DNA of 48,224 nt from Sulfurimicrobium sp964552675. GTDB taxonomy: Bacteria > Pseudomonadota > Gammaproteobacteria > Burkholderiales > Sulfuricellaceae. Where the stretch lies: assembly GCA_964552675.1 (NCBI GenBank), contig CAZKHJ010000018.1, positions 1-48,224 on the forward strand. The letters are read 5' to 3'. Shown here piece after piece: positions 15,116 to 23,404 of the stretch; position 1 is the first letter of the stretch; each line of letters begins with the position of its first letter. Below the pieces are notes generated by a model, which searched no databases, was not told the origin of the DNA, and worked only from the letters and a program-made list of their open reading frames with translations. Position numbers and translations under genes: made by a program.

Positions 15116-15820
15116 TCAGCCGGATGACTCTTTTGTGTAGTTTCGCGCGCCGAAAATCGCCGAACCCACCCTGACGATGGTGGCGCCCTCGGCGATGGCG
15201 GATTCCAGATCGCCGGACATGCCCATGGACAGCGTGTCGAGCTGGAAGTTCTGGCTGTTCAGCTGGTCCTGCAGTTCGCGCAGGCGGCGGAACTGCATGC
15301 TTTGCCGGGCGGGATCCTCGGTCGGCGCCGGGATCGCCATCAGCCCGCGCAGCTTCAGGCGCGGCAAATGCTGGATATGACTGGCCAGCACGGCCGCTTC
15401 TTCAGGGGTGACGCCCCCCTTGCTGGCTTCGCCGCTGATATTGACCTCGATGCAGACCTGCAGCGGCGGCAGCCCGGCAGGGCGTGCAGCGGAGAGACGA
15501 TCGGCGATTCTGGCGCGATCGATGCTGTGCACCCAGGAAAAGTTTTCCGCGACCGCCCGCGTCTTGTTGCTTTGCAGCGGCCCGATGAAATGCCATTCCA
15601 CGTCGAGATCGCCTAGCGCCGCGATTTTTGCCAGTGCTTCCTGCACATAATTTTCACCAAACGCCGTTTGTCCTGCGGCGAAGGCCTCGCGCACGGCACC
15701 CGCCGGGAAGGTTTTGCTCACCGCCAGCAGCTGAACGGACCCGGGAAGGCGGCCGCTTTGGGCCGCCGCCGCAATGATGCGTTGTTTAACGGCTTGCAAG
15801 GCGCTTGTGATTGTTGTCAT
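15116..15820 (-). CDS. yggS: YggS/PLPBP-family pyridoxal phosphate homeostasis protein
   Basis: A single-domain PLP-binding protein of 234 residues resembling the alanine racemase barrel. The PLP lysine is K36 in LLAVSKTFPAG; further blocks are FGENYVQEALAKI, WHFIGPLQSNKTRAV, and LSMGMSGDLESAIAEGATIVRVGSAIFG. It carries no known catalytic activity but maintains B6 vitamer and amino acid balance. It is divergent from pilT, as in many beta- and gammaproteobacteria. Confidence 0.96.
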   Translation of the reverse strand: MTTITSALQAVKQRIIAAAAQSGRLPGSVQLLAVSKTFPAGAVREAFAAGQTAFGENYVQEALAKIAALGDLDVEWHFIGPLQSNKTRAVAENFSWVHSIDRARIADRLSAARPAGLPPLQVCIEVNISGEASKGGVTPEEAAVLASHIQHLPRLKLRGLMAIPAPTEDPARQSMQFRRLRELQDQLNSQNFQLDTLSMGMSGDLESAIAEGATIVRVGSAIFGARNYTKESSG

Positions 15821-15833
15821 AATGGCTTATAAG
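15805..15833 (+). promoter_or_regulatory. Candidate sigma-70 promoter for pilT
   Basis: TTGTGA (15805-15810) and TATAAG (15828-15833) are separated by 17 nt, about 60 nt before the pilT start. The -35 box overlaps the start region of the divergent yggS gene. The match is by eye only. Confidence 0.4.
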
Positions 15834-15893
15834 TTTGGTCATCAGGCCGCGGTCGTCAAATCGGTCGGCAAGGCCGCAACAAGGGGATTATAA

Positions 15894-16937
15894 ATGGAAA
15901 TCTCTGATCTACTCGCCTTCTCGGTCAAGAACAAGGCGTCCGACCTGCATCTGTCCTCGGGGCTGCCGCCGATGATCAGGGTCAATGGCGACGTGCGCCG
16001 CATCAACGTGGATTCGCTCGATCACAAGGGCGTGCACGGCATGGTGTATGACATCATGAACGATGGCCAGCGCAAGTTTTATGAAGAAAACCTGGAAGTC
16101 GACTTTTCCTTCGAGATTCCCGGCCTGGCCCGTTTCCGTGTCAACGCCTACAACCAGAACCGGGGCGCGGCGGCGGTGTTCCGCACCATTCCTTCCAAGG
16201 TGCTGACGCTGGAGCAGCTCAATTGCCCGCCGATTTTCAAGGACATTGCCGATCAGCCGCGCGGCATCGTGCTGGTGACGGGCCCTACCGGTTCGGGCAA
16301 ATCCACCACCCTGGCGGCGATGATCAACCATATCAACGAAAACGAGTATGGCCACATCCTTACCGTGGAAGATCCGATCGAATTCGTGCACGAAAGCAAG
16401 AAGTGCCTGATCAACCAGCGCGAAGTCGGGCCGCATACCCTGTCATTCGCCAATGCCCTGCGTTCTGCGCTGCGTGAGGATCCCGACATCATCCTGGTGG
16501 GCGAGATGCGCGACCTGGAAACCATCCGCCTGGCGCTGACCGCAGCGGAAACCGGCCATCTGGTATTCGGCACCCTGCACACCAGTTCTGCCGCCAAGAC
16601 CATTGACCGTATCATCGACGTATTCCCGGCGGCAGAAAAGGAAATGGTGCGTTCCATGCTGTCCGAATCCCTGCGCGCGGTCATCGCCCAGACCCTGCTC
16701 AAGACCAAAGATGGCAGCGGCCGGGTGGCGGCGCACGAAATCATGATCGGCACTCCCGCCATCCGCAACCTGATCCGCGAAAACAAGATTGCGCAGATGT
16801 ACTCCGCGATCCAGACCGGCCAGAACCTGGGCATGCAAACGCTCGACCAGTGCCTCACCGACCTGGTGCGGCGCAATGTGGTTGCGCCCAATGAAGCCCG
16901 CACCAAGGCGATGAACAAGGAAAGCTTTGGCGGCTAG
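15894..16937 (+). CDS. pilT: Type IV pilus retraction ATPase PilT
   Basis: PilT is the hexameric cytoplasmic motor that depolymerises type IV pili, powering twitching and DNA uptake. The 347-residue product has the N-terminal PAS-like half, Walker A GPTGSGKST at 130-138, the Asp and His boxes (DPIEFVH, GTLHTSSAAKTIDRIIDVFP), Walker B region DPDIILVGEMRD, and the PilT-specific AIRNLIRE motif near 285. A strong ribosome site (AAGGGG) precedes the ATG. pilU follows after 34 nt. Confidence 0.98.
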   Translation: MEISDLLAFSVKNKASDLHLSSGLPPMIRVNGDVRRINVDSLDHKGVHGMVYDIMNDGQRKFYEENLEVDFSFEIPGLARFRVNAYNQNRGAAAVFRTIPSKVLTLEQLNCPPIFKDIADQPRGIVLVTGPTGSGKSTTLAAMINHINENEYGHILTVEDPIEFVHESKKCLINQREVGPHTLSFANALRSALREDPDIILVGEMRDLETIRLALTAAETGHLVFGTLHTSSAAKTIDRIIDVFPAAEKEMVRSMLSESLRAVIAQTLLKTKDGSGRVAAHEIMIGTPAIRNLIRENKIAQMYSAIQTGQNLGMQTLDQCLTDLVRRNVVAPNEARTKAMNKESFGG

Positions 16938-16971
16938 CTGCGGCGGGAATTAGGGGACAAAGGGAAACACC

Positions 16972-18108
16972 ATGGAACGCGAACAAGCGCAAAAATTCAT
17001 GCACGACCTGCTGCGTCTGATGATCAGCAAGAAGGGCTCGGATCTGTTCATCACCGCCGGTTTCCCGCCTGCCATCAAGGTGGACGGCAAGGTTACCCCG
17101 GTTTCCAACCAGACCCTGACGCCAGCCCATTCCCAGGAACTGGCGATGGCGATCATGAACAGCAAGCAGGCGGCGGAATTCGAATCCACCAAGGAGTGCA
17201 ACTTCGCCATCAGCCCGCCCGATATCGGCCGTTTCCGCGTCAATGCCTTTGTGCAGCAGTCGCGCGTGGGCCTGGTGCTGCGCACCATCACCGCCAAGAT
17301 TCCGAAATTCGAGGATCTCGGCCTGCCGGAAGTGCTCAAGGACGTCTCCATGACCAAGCGCGGTCTGGTGGTGTTCGTCGGCGGCACCGGCTCGGGCAAG
17401 TCGACCTCGCTGGCGGCGATGGTGGGTTACCGCAACGAGAACAGTTTCGGCCACATCATCACCATCGAGGATCCGGTGGAGTATGTGCACGAGCACAAGA
17501 ACTGCATTGTCACCCAGCGCGAGGTCGGGGTGGATACCGACAACTGGTTTGCCGCGCTGAAAAATACCCTGCGTCAGGCACCCGACGTGATCCTGATCGG
17601 CGAGATTCGCGACCGCGAAACCATGGACTATGCCATTGCCTTTGCCGAAACCGGCCACCTGTGCCTTTCCACCCTGCACGCCAACAGCACCAACCAGGCA
17701 CTGGACCGGATCATCAACTTCTTCCCGGAAGAGCGGCGCGCCCAGTTGCTGATGGATCTCTCGCTCAACCTCAAGGCCTTTGTCTCGCAGCGCCTGATTC
17801 CGATGCGGGAAGGCAAGGGGCGGGCAGCTGCCATCGAGGTCATGCTCAATTCGCCGCTGATTTCCGACCTGATCTTCAAGGGTGATGTGCACGAGATCAA
17901 GGAAATCATCTCCAAGTCACGCGAACTGGGCATGCAGACTTTTGACCAGTCCCTGTTCGACCTTTACGAGGCCGGCACCATCAGTTATGAGGATGCGCTG
18001 CGCAACGCCGATTCGGTCAACGATCTGCGCCTCAGGATCAAGCTGCATGGGCAGGAATCCAAGGACAAGGATCTGATGTCCGGCATCGACCATCTGGGTA
18101 TTGTTTAA
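16972..18108 (+). CDS. pilU: PilT-dependent retraction ATPase PilU
   Basis: A PilT paralogue that assists retraction under load. At 378 residues it is longer than PilT and lacks the AIRNLIRE motif, both usual for PilU. Walker A is GGTGSGKST at 137-145, with DPDVILIGEIRD-type Walker B (here APDVILIGEIRD) and STLHANSTNQALDRIINFFPEE. Its C-terminus carries an extra acidic tail ending DHLGIV. The stop overlaps the convergent methyltransferase gene by 4 nt. Confidence 0.97.
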   Translation: MEREQAQKFMHDLLRLMISKKGSDLFITAGFPPAIKVDGKVTPVSNQTLTPAHSQELAMAIMNSKQAAEFESTKECNFAISPPDIGRFRVNAFVQQSRVGLVLRTITAKIPKFEDLGLPEVLKDVSMTKRGLVVFVGGTGSGKSTSLAAMVGYRNENSFGHIITIEDPVEYVHEHKNCIVTQREVGVDTDNWFAALKNTLRQAPDVILIGEIRDRETMDYAIAFAETGHLCLSTLHANSTNQALDRIINFFPEERRAQLLMDLSLNLKAFVSQRLIPMREGKGRAAAIEVMLNSPLISDLIFKGDVHEIKEIISKSRELGMQTFDQSLFDLYEAGTISYEDALRNADSVNDLRLRIKLHGQESKDKDLMSGIDHLGIV

Positions 18109-19259
18109 CCCGGCTTCGGCTTGCGCATTCCCCCTGCCACCATCTGGTATTCGAACAGGCGGCATTCCAGCGGGCCGTTGAAGAGCGGCGTGCGTTTGGA
18201 GGCGGATAGCCGGATCAGCTTTGCCAGGCGCAGGTCGCCAGTGAAGAAATAGGCGCGCCAGCCGGTGAAGCGCTGCTTCAGCGCATGGCCGAGTTCGGGG
18301 TAGAGCGCCGCCAGTTCCTCCTGTTCGCCGATCCTGACACCATACGGGGGGTTGGTCACCAGTACGCCTTCCGCAGCGGGGGCGGGGACTTCGAGCACAT
18401 TGCACTGTTTCAGCTCCACTGCTGCCAGCAGGCCGGCGGCTTCCAGATTCTCCCGCGCCACTTTCAAAACATCGCCATATTTGTCGCTGCCGTAAATATT
18501 GCAGAAATGTGCTGGCTTGCAGCGGGCCGAAGCCGCCGCGCGCAGCTTGTCCCAGGCCTCGGGCCGGTAATTGTGCAGTTTGCTGAAGGCGAACTCGCGC
18601 CCCAGGCCGGGCGCGATGTCGAGCGCCATTTGCGCTGCTTCCATGAGAAAGGTGCCACTGCCGCACATCGGGTCGAGCAGGGTTTCTCCCGGCTTCCAGC
18701 CGGACAGATGCAGTATTCCGGCGGCCAGGTTTTCGCGCAGCGGCGCTTCCACCGTAAAGCGGCGCAGGCCGCGCTTGAACAGTGCCTCGCCGCTGGTGTC
18801 GAGATACAGGGCGAAAGTGTCCTGCTCAAGGAAGGCGTGGATGCGGATGTCCGGCTCACGGGTATCCACGCTGGGGCGCTCGCCGCCCAGGCTGCGGAAT
18901 TTGTCGCATACCGCGTCCTTGATTTTCAGGGTGATGAAATCCAGGCTTTGCAAGGGACAGCGTTTGGCGCTTACCTTGACCATGATGGTGCGGGTGGCGT
19001 CGAACCAGTCGCGCCAGGGCAGGGCATACACCGCCTTGTAAATGTCTTCCTCGCGCCGGTAGCGGCCACCGCCCACGCGCCAGAGGATGCGGCTGGCAAT
19101 GCGGCTTTCCAGGTTGGCGCGATAGCACAGTTCGAATGGGCCACTGAAGCCGGCACCGCCGTCGGCCGTTTGCAGGGCATGCGCGCCGAGGGTTTCCAGT
19201 TCGGCGGCAAGGGCGCCTTCCAGCCCGCGTGGACAGGGAGCGAAAAAATGATCAGGCAT
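18105..19259 (-). CDS. rlmL: THUMP-domain 23S rRNA (guanine-N2)-methyltransferase, RlmL N-half type
   Basis: A 384-residue SAM-dependent RNA methyltransferase. The N-terminal THUMP domain (about 45-155) begins after FFAPCPRGLEGALAAEL. The Rossmann domain has LLDPMCGSGTFLMEAA (SAM motif I) and VTNPPYGVRIGE (motif IV, guanine N2 class). It corresponds to the RlmL half, m2G2445 in E. coli; the RlmK half fused in E. coli is missing, so it is a stand-alone enzyme. The gene symbol follows the family, and YpsC-like is an alternative name. Confidence 0.85.
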   Translation of the reverse strand: MPDHFFAPCPRGLEGALAAELETLGAHALQTADGGAGFSGPFELCYRANLESRIASRILWRVGGGRYRREEDIYKAVYALPWRDWFDATRTIMVKVSAKRCPLQSLDFITLKIKDAVCDKFRSLGGERPSVDTREPDIRIHAFLEQDTFALYLDTSGEALFKRGLRRFTVEAPLRENLAAGILHLSGWKPGETLLDPMCGSGTFLMEAAQMALDIAPGLGREFAFSKLHNYRPEAWDKLRAAASARCKPAHFCNIYGSDKYGDVLKVARENLEAAGLLAAVELKQCNVLEVPAPAAEGVLVTNPPYGVRIGEQEELAALYPELGHALKQRFTGWRAYFFTGDLRLAKLIRLSASKRTPLFNGPLECRLFEYQMVAGGMRKPKPG

Positions 19260-19308
19260 GAGGCAAAAATCTGGTGAGGAGAGAAGCAGAAATATACACT
19301 ATTCCACC

Positions 19309-20958
19309 ATGACCAATCTGGCCCAACTGTTCGCACAGCACCTTTCCCAGCCGGAGAAGGCGCTCTATAGCCAGTTTCTTGATGGCGCATGGCGTGATTT
19401 CTCCGTCACCGAGGTGGCCGCCCTGGCCGCGCGCTGGCAACAGGCGTTCCGTCGCGAGGGGTTCAAACCTGGCGAGCGGGTGGCAATCTGTCTCAGGAAC
19501 GGCGTCAACTGGGTGGCGGTCGATCTTGCCGCGCTGGGCCTGGGGCTGGTGGTCGTGCCGCTGTATCTGGATGACAACGCGGAAAACATCGCCTGGTGCC
19601 TGCGGGATTCCGGCGCCCGCCTGGTGGTGCTGGAAAACGCCCGCCAGTGCGCGGTCCTGCAGGCTGTGGCGACAGACTTGCCGGTAATGGTGTGCCTGCA
19701 GGATGGCGCGGACAAGGCCGCGACGCTTGCCGGTTGGCTGCCGCCTGCTGCTGCGGCATTCGAGGTGCAGGCGCTGGATCCTGATGCGCTGGCCACCATC
19801 GTGTATACCTCGGGCACCTCGGGACGGCCCAAGGGCGTGATGCTGACCCATCGCAACATTCTTGCCAATGTCGCTGCCGCGATGGAAGTGGTGCAGCTGC
19901 ACCATGAGGACAGCCTGCTGTCGCTGCTGCCCCTGTCGCACATGTTCGAACGCACCTGCGGCTATTACCTGCCGCTGGCCGCCGGTATCCGGGTGGCATA
20001 CTCCCGCGGTATCCAGCAGATCGGCGAGGATCTCGCCACTTGCCGGCCGACGGTGCTGATCGCGGTACCACGCGTCTTCGAGCGCTTCCTCGCGCGGCTG
20101 GAAAAAGCGCTGGCGGAATCACCGCTCAAACTGGTCCTGTTCCGACTCACGGTGCATCTGGGCTGGCGCCGCTTCAAGCGCCAGGCAAGCTTGCCGGAGC
20201 GCTTGCTGTATGGGCTGCTTCAGCGTCTGGTTGCCGCGCCGATTCTTGCACGGCTGGGGGGGCGGCTGTGCCTGGCGGTGGTGGGCGGGGCCAAGGTGGA
20301 GCTGCGCATCGCGCGGACCTTTATTGGCCTTGGCCTCAACCTGATTCAGGGCTATGGCCTCACCGAGGCTGCGCCGGTGGTGGCGGCGAACCGCGAATGG
20401 GACAACGATCCGGTTACCGTTGGCGCGCCGCTCAAGGGTGTCGAAACCCGTATCAACGAAGCAGGCGAGTTGCTGGTGCGCGGCCCTTGTGTGATGCCGG
20501 GCTACTGGAACAACCCGGCTGCCAGTGCCGCCGTGCTGGATGCCGATGGCTGGCTCAATACCGGTGACCTGGCCGTATTCAGCGATGGAAAAATCATCAT
20601 CAATGGCCGCAGCAAGGATATCGTGATTCTGTCCAATGGCGAGAAAGCGTCGCCGCAGGATGTGGAAATCGCGATTCTCGATGACCCGCTGTTCGAGCAG
20701 GTGATGCTGGTGGGTGAGGGCAAGGCGTTCTTTTCCCTGCTGGCGGTCACGCCGGAAAAAGACGAAAAAATGCTGGTTCGCCGCGCCAATGCGCAGCTCA
20801 AGGCCTTTCCGCGCTATGTCCGGGTACGCCGGGTGATCCCGCTGGACGAGCCGTGGACAGTGGAGAACGGGCTGCTCACCCCGACCCAGAAAGTCAGGCG
20901 GAATGCCGTGCTGGCGCGCTACCGGGCGCAGATCGAACAGCTCTATCGCCAGGGCTAA
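19309..20958 (+). CDS. AMP-dependent acyl-CoA synthetase (FadD-like)
   Basis: Activates a carboxylic acid, probably a long-chain fatty acid, as acyl-AMP and then acyl-CoA. The 549-residue protein has the P-loop-like AMP motif YTSGTSGRPKGVMLTHRN (about 165-182), the second motif GYGLTEAAPVVAAN, and the hinge region GWLNTGDLAVFSDGKIIINGRSKDIVILSNGEKASP, which matches long-chain synthetases. The in-frame start at 19258 overlaps the divergent gene; the ATG at 19309 gives the normal N-terminus MTNLAQLFAQHL. Substrate cannot be fixed. Confidence 0.9.
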   Translation: MTNLAQLFAQHLSQPEKALYSQFLDGAWRDFSVTEVAALAARWQQAFRREGFKPGERVAICLRNGVNWVAVDLAALGLGLVVVPLYLDDNAENIAWCLRDSGARLVVLENARQCAVLQAVATDLPVMVCLQDGADKAATLAGWLPPAAAAFEVQALDPDALATIVYTSGTSGRPKGVMLTHRNILANVAAAMEVVQLHHEDSLLSLLPLSHMFERTCGYYLPLAAGIRVAYSRGIQQIGEDLATCRPTVLIAVPRVFERFLARLEKALAESPLKLVLFRLTVHLGWRRFKRQASLPERLLYGLLQRLVAAPILARLGGRLCLAVVGGAKVELRIARTFIGLGLNLIQGYGLTEAAPVVAANREWDNDPVTVGAPLKGVETRINEAGELLVRGPCVMPGYWNNPAASAAVLDADGWLNTGDLAVFSDGKIIINGRSKDIVILSNGEKASPQDVEIAILDDPLFEQVMLVGEGKAFFSLLAVTPEKDEKMLVRRANAQLKAFPRYVRVRRVIPLDEPWTVENGLLTPTQKVRRNAVLARYRAQIEQLYRQG

Positions 20959-20987
20959 GCCATCGGCTTTAACCGGTCAGGTATGCC

Positions 20988-21092
20988 TACTCCCTCCCTT
21001 TCAAGGGGAGGGCTGGGGTGGGGATGGGTTGAATCAGTCGTTGCATTTGTGCCCCATCCCCCACCCAACCTCCCCCTTGAAGGGGGAGGCGT
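20988..21092. repeat. Intergenic inverted-repeat element
   Basis: The left arm (CTCCCTCCCTTTCAAGGGGA followed by GGGCTGGGGTGGGGATGGG, 20990-21028) and the right arm (CCCATCCCCCACCCAACCTC followed by CCCCTTGAAGGGGGAGG, 21052-21089) are near-complete reverse complements. Each arm is itself self-complementary at CCCTTTCAAGGGG/CCCCTTGAAGGGG. Such G-rich double hairpins are common dispersed repeats in proteobacterial intergenic DNA. It lies between two convergent genes and may also act as a bidirectional terminator. Confidence 0.8.
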
Positions 21093-21123
21093 GCGTGACG
21101 CGCTCAGGCCGCGCAGCCGGCCT

Positions 21124-22251
21124 TTAACTCCGTGCGAGGCTGCGCAGCGATTCGGCCACGCGCCGCAACTCCTCGCCGGATGCCTTGCTGGCATCGAGCA
21201 GTTCGCTGATCTGGCTGGTGACGGCACGCGCCATCTCGATCAGGGTGCTTTCCTGGGTTTCGTTGAGTCCCAGATAAACGAAAGCCTGGTCCAGTTTTTC
21301 CAGATAAGTAGAGCTGGCCGCCACGGCGCGCAGGCGGTTTTCGGTTTGACGCTGCTCGATGCTGCCGAGAGTACGGGTAAGCGCTTCGAGCGCCTGGTGG
21401 ATGCCGCCGGCCTGGCTCAAGCGCTGTCTTTCGCTTTCCAGCGCGGCACAACGCGCTTCTGCGCCTTCCACGATAATCGCGAGATGGTCGCGCAGGCGGC
21501 CGACCCGGTCGGGGTCGGCGAGCGGCAGGTTCATGACCAGCAGGGTGGCGCGCGGGTAATTGACCGCCAGCCGCTCGCGGAACTGGAAAATCCGGTCCAT
21601 GTTGCGCGAATGGCCGAGGATGGATATTTCCAGCGGCGTGCAGGCGCCCTGGCTGGAATAGCTGGTGGCGCCGGCCCCGTCGCGCAGCTCGAGCAGGCAG
21701 TGCAGGCCGTATTGCCCGGCGGCCTCGAACAGCGCCGCAGCCAGCTCAGCTGGATTGGCGCAGGCGAAGGAAGCGCGCAGGAACTGGATCACTGCCCCCA
21801 TTTCCCCGAGCGACGACATGGCGCTGAAGGCGGCGGCCTGCGCGTAGCTGGCCTGCTCGGCAAAGCTGTGGCGCTGTTCCAGCGCCTGTTCGGCGAGGCG
21901 GATTTTCTCTGCCAGCTCCTCCGGCTCACAGGGCTTGAGGATGAAATCGCTGCCGCCGGCATGATAGGCGGCGAGGCGGGTTTCCAGGTCATCGATGGCG
22001 GAAACGAATACCACCTGGGCGTGATCGTCGCCGCTTTCGCGGATGGCGCGGCAGACCTCGATGCCATTCATGCCGGGCATCTGGATGTCGAGCAGGATCA
22101 GGTCCGGCTTGCCCTCCAGCGCGGCCAGGCAGGATTCGCCGTCGGCAAACTCGCTTACTTCGAAATGCGGGTCGCCGAGCTGGTCAACGGCGATCAGGCG
22201 GGCAACCGGATCGTCGTCCACCACAAAAACCCTGAAATGTTCGCTTGGCAT
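21124..22251 (-). CDS. Response regulator: receiver domain with uncharacterised C-terminal region
   Basis: The 375-residue product begins with a full receiver domain: acidic pocket VVDDDPVARL, phosphoacceptor D55 in LILLDIQMPGMNG, and the conserved lysine near 105 (ILKPCEPEELAEKI). The rest has a GAF-like mixed region (LLELRDGAGATSYSSQG) and a helical tail (LDASKASGEELRRVAESLRS), with no recognised output domain. The start MPSEHF has GGGAAG upstream; an earlier in-frame ATG lies in the preceding gene. It is last in the operon after the hybrid kinase and HD-GYP genes, so it is probably fed by that phosphorelay. Confidence 0.88.
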   Translation of the reverse strand: MPSEHFRVFVVDDDPVARLIAVDQLGDPHFEVSEFADGESCLAALEGKPDLILLDIQMPGMNGIEVCRAIRESGDDHAQVVFVSAIDDLETRLAAYHAGGSDFILKPCEPEELAEKIRLAEQALEQRHSFAEQASYAQAAAFSAMSSLGEMGAVIQFLRASFACANPAELAAALFEAAGQYGLHCLLELRDGAGATSYSSQGACTPLEISILGHSRNMDRIFQFRERLAVNYPRATLLVMNLPLADPDRVGRLRDHLAIIVEGAEARCAALESERQRLSQAGGIHQALEALTRTLGSIEQRQTENRLRAVAASSTYLEKLDQAFVYLGLNETQESTLIEMARAVTSQISELLDASKASGEELRRVAESLRSLARS

Positions 22252-22267
22252 GATGTTTCTTCCCGTG

Positions 22268-23404
22268 CTAGAGCTTGTTATCCGAGAACTGGCGTGCAAT
22301 GGCGTGGAATTCTGCCTCGATCCGGAGGAATGTGTCGAGCATGTCCGGGTCGAAATGGCTGCCGCGCCCTTCACCCATGATAACGACTGCCTGCTGGTGC
22401 GGGAAGGCTTCCTTGTACACGCGCCGTGAGATCAGGGCGTCATAGACATCAGCCAGCGCCATGAGACGCGCCGACAGGGGAATGGCTTCGCCGCTCAGGC
22501 CCTCCGGGTAGCCGCTGCCGTCCCAGCGTTCGTGATGGCCATAAGCGATTTCGCGGGCGCAGCGCAGGAACGCGCCGTGATTCTCGCCCAGTTCGGATTC
22601 CGCCTGGGCAATGGCATCGCGCCCATGGATGGTATGCCGTTTCATGATTTCCCATTCTTCCGGCGTGAGTTTGCCCGGCTTGAGCAGAATGGCATCGGGA
22701 ATGGCGACCTTGCCCACATCGTGCAGCGGCGCCGATTTGAACAGCAACTGGATGTATTCGTCGGTGAGAGCATCACTAAAGCGCGGATGTCCGGCCAAAT
22801 GCTCGGCCAGCACGCGGATATAGTGCTGGGTACGGCGGATGTGGTTGCCGGTTTCGTTGTCGCGCACTTCGGCGAGCGAGCAGAAAGCGGTGATGGTGGC
22901 TCCCTGGGCGGCGATCAGATCCTGTTTGTTCTGCATCAGCAGCTCCGACTGGCGCAGAACTTCGTGCGTGCGCTCCGCCACCATCTGCTCCAGTTTCTCG
23001 TTGTGTTCCTGGAGCAGGCGAGTGGTCTGGGCCAGTTTGAGATGGTTGCGCACCCGTGCCAGCACCACGGAAGGAGAAAACGGCTTGTGGATGAAGTCGC
23101 CGGCGCCGAGCGACAGGCCGAACTCCTCGTCGGCTGCGCTTTCCAGACTGGTGAGGAATAACACCGGGGTGTTGTGCCGCTCTGGCGTGGCCTTGATCTT
23201 GCGGCAGACTTCGAAGCCGTCCGGTGCGGGCATCACGACATCAAGCAGGATCAGGTCCGCAGCGCCGCCGCCCTGCAGGTAGTCGAGCGCCGGCTGACCG
23301 CCAGCAGCGGCGTGGACTGTGTAATGCCGGCCCAGCAGATCCTCCAGCACCAGCAGATTGTCCGGCTGGTCATCGATGATCAGGATATGGATTTCGCTTT
23401 CCAT
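22268..23404 (-). CDS. Response regulator with HD-GYP domain (probable c-di-GMP phosphodiesterase)
   Basis: The N-terminal receiver (1-120) has D55 in LILLDVVMPAPDG. After a coiled linker (LLQEHNEKLEQMVAERTHEVL) comes an HD-GYP domain with GNHIRRTQHYI, SAPLHDVGKVAIPD, KRHTIHGRDAI, YGHHERWDGSGYPEGLSGE and ADVYDALISRRVYK. All signature residues including the GYP triplet are present, so hydrolysis of cyclic di-GMP is expected. The domain order matches the RpfG type. It overlaps the hybrid kinase gene at one base (23404), implying coupled translation. Confidence 0.94.
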   Translation of the reverse strand: MESEIHILIIDDQPDNLLVLEDLLGRHYTVHAAAGGQPALDYLQGGGAADLILLDVVMPAPDGFEVCRKIKATPERHNTPVLFLTSLESAADEEFGLSLGAGDFIHKPFSPSVVLARVRNHLKLAQTTRLLQEHNEKLEQMVAERTHEVLRQSELLMQNKQDLIAAQGATITAFCSLAEVRDNETGNHIRRTQHYIRVLAEHLAGHPRFSDALTDEYIQLLFKSAPLHDVGKVAIPDAILLKPGKLTPEEWEIMKRHTIHGRDAIAQAESELGENHGAFLRCAREIAYGHHERWDGSGYPEGLSGEAIPLSARLMALADVYDALISRRVYKEAFPHQQAVVIMGEGRGSHFDPDMLDTFLRIEAEFHAIARQFSDNKL

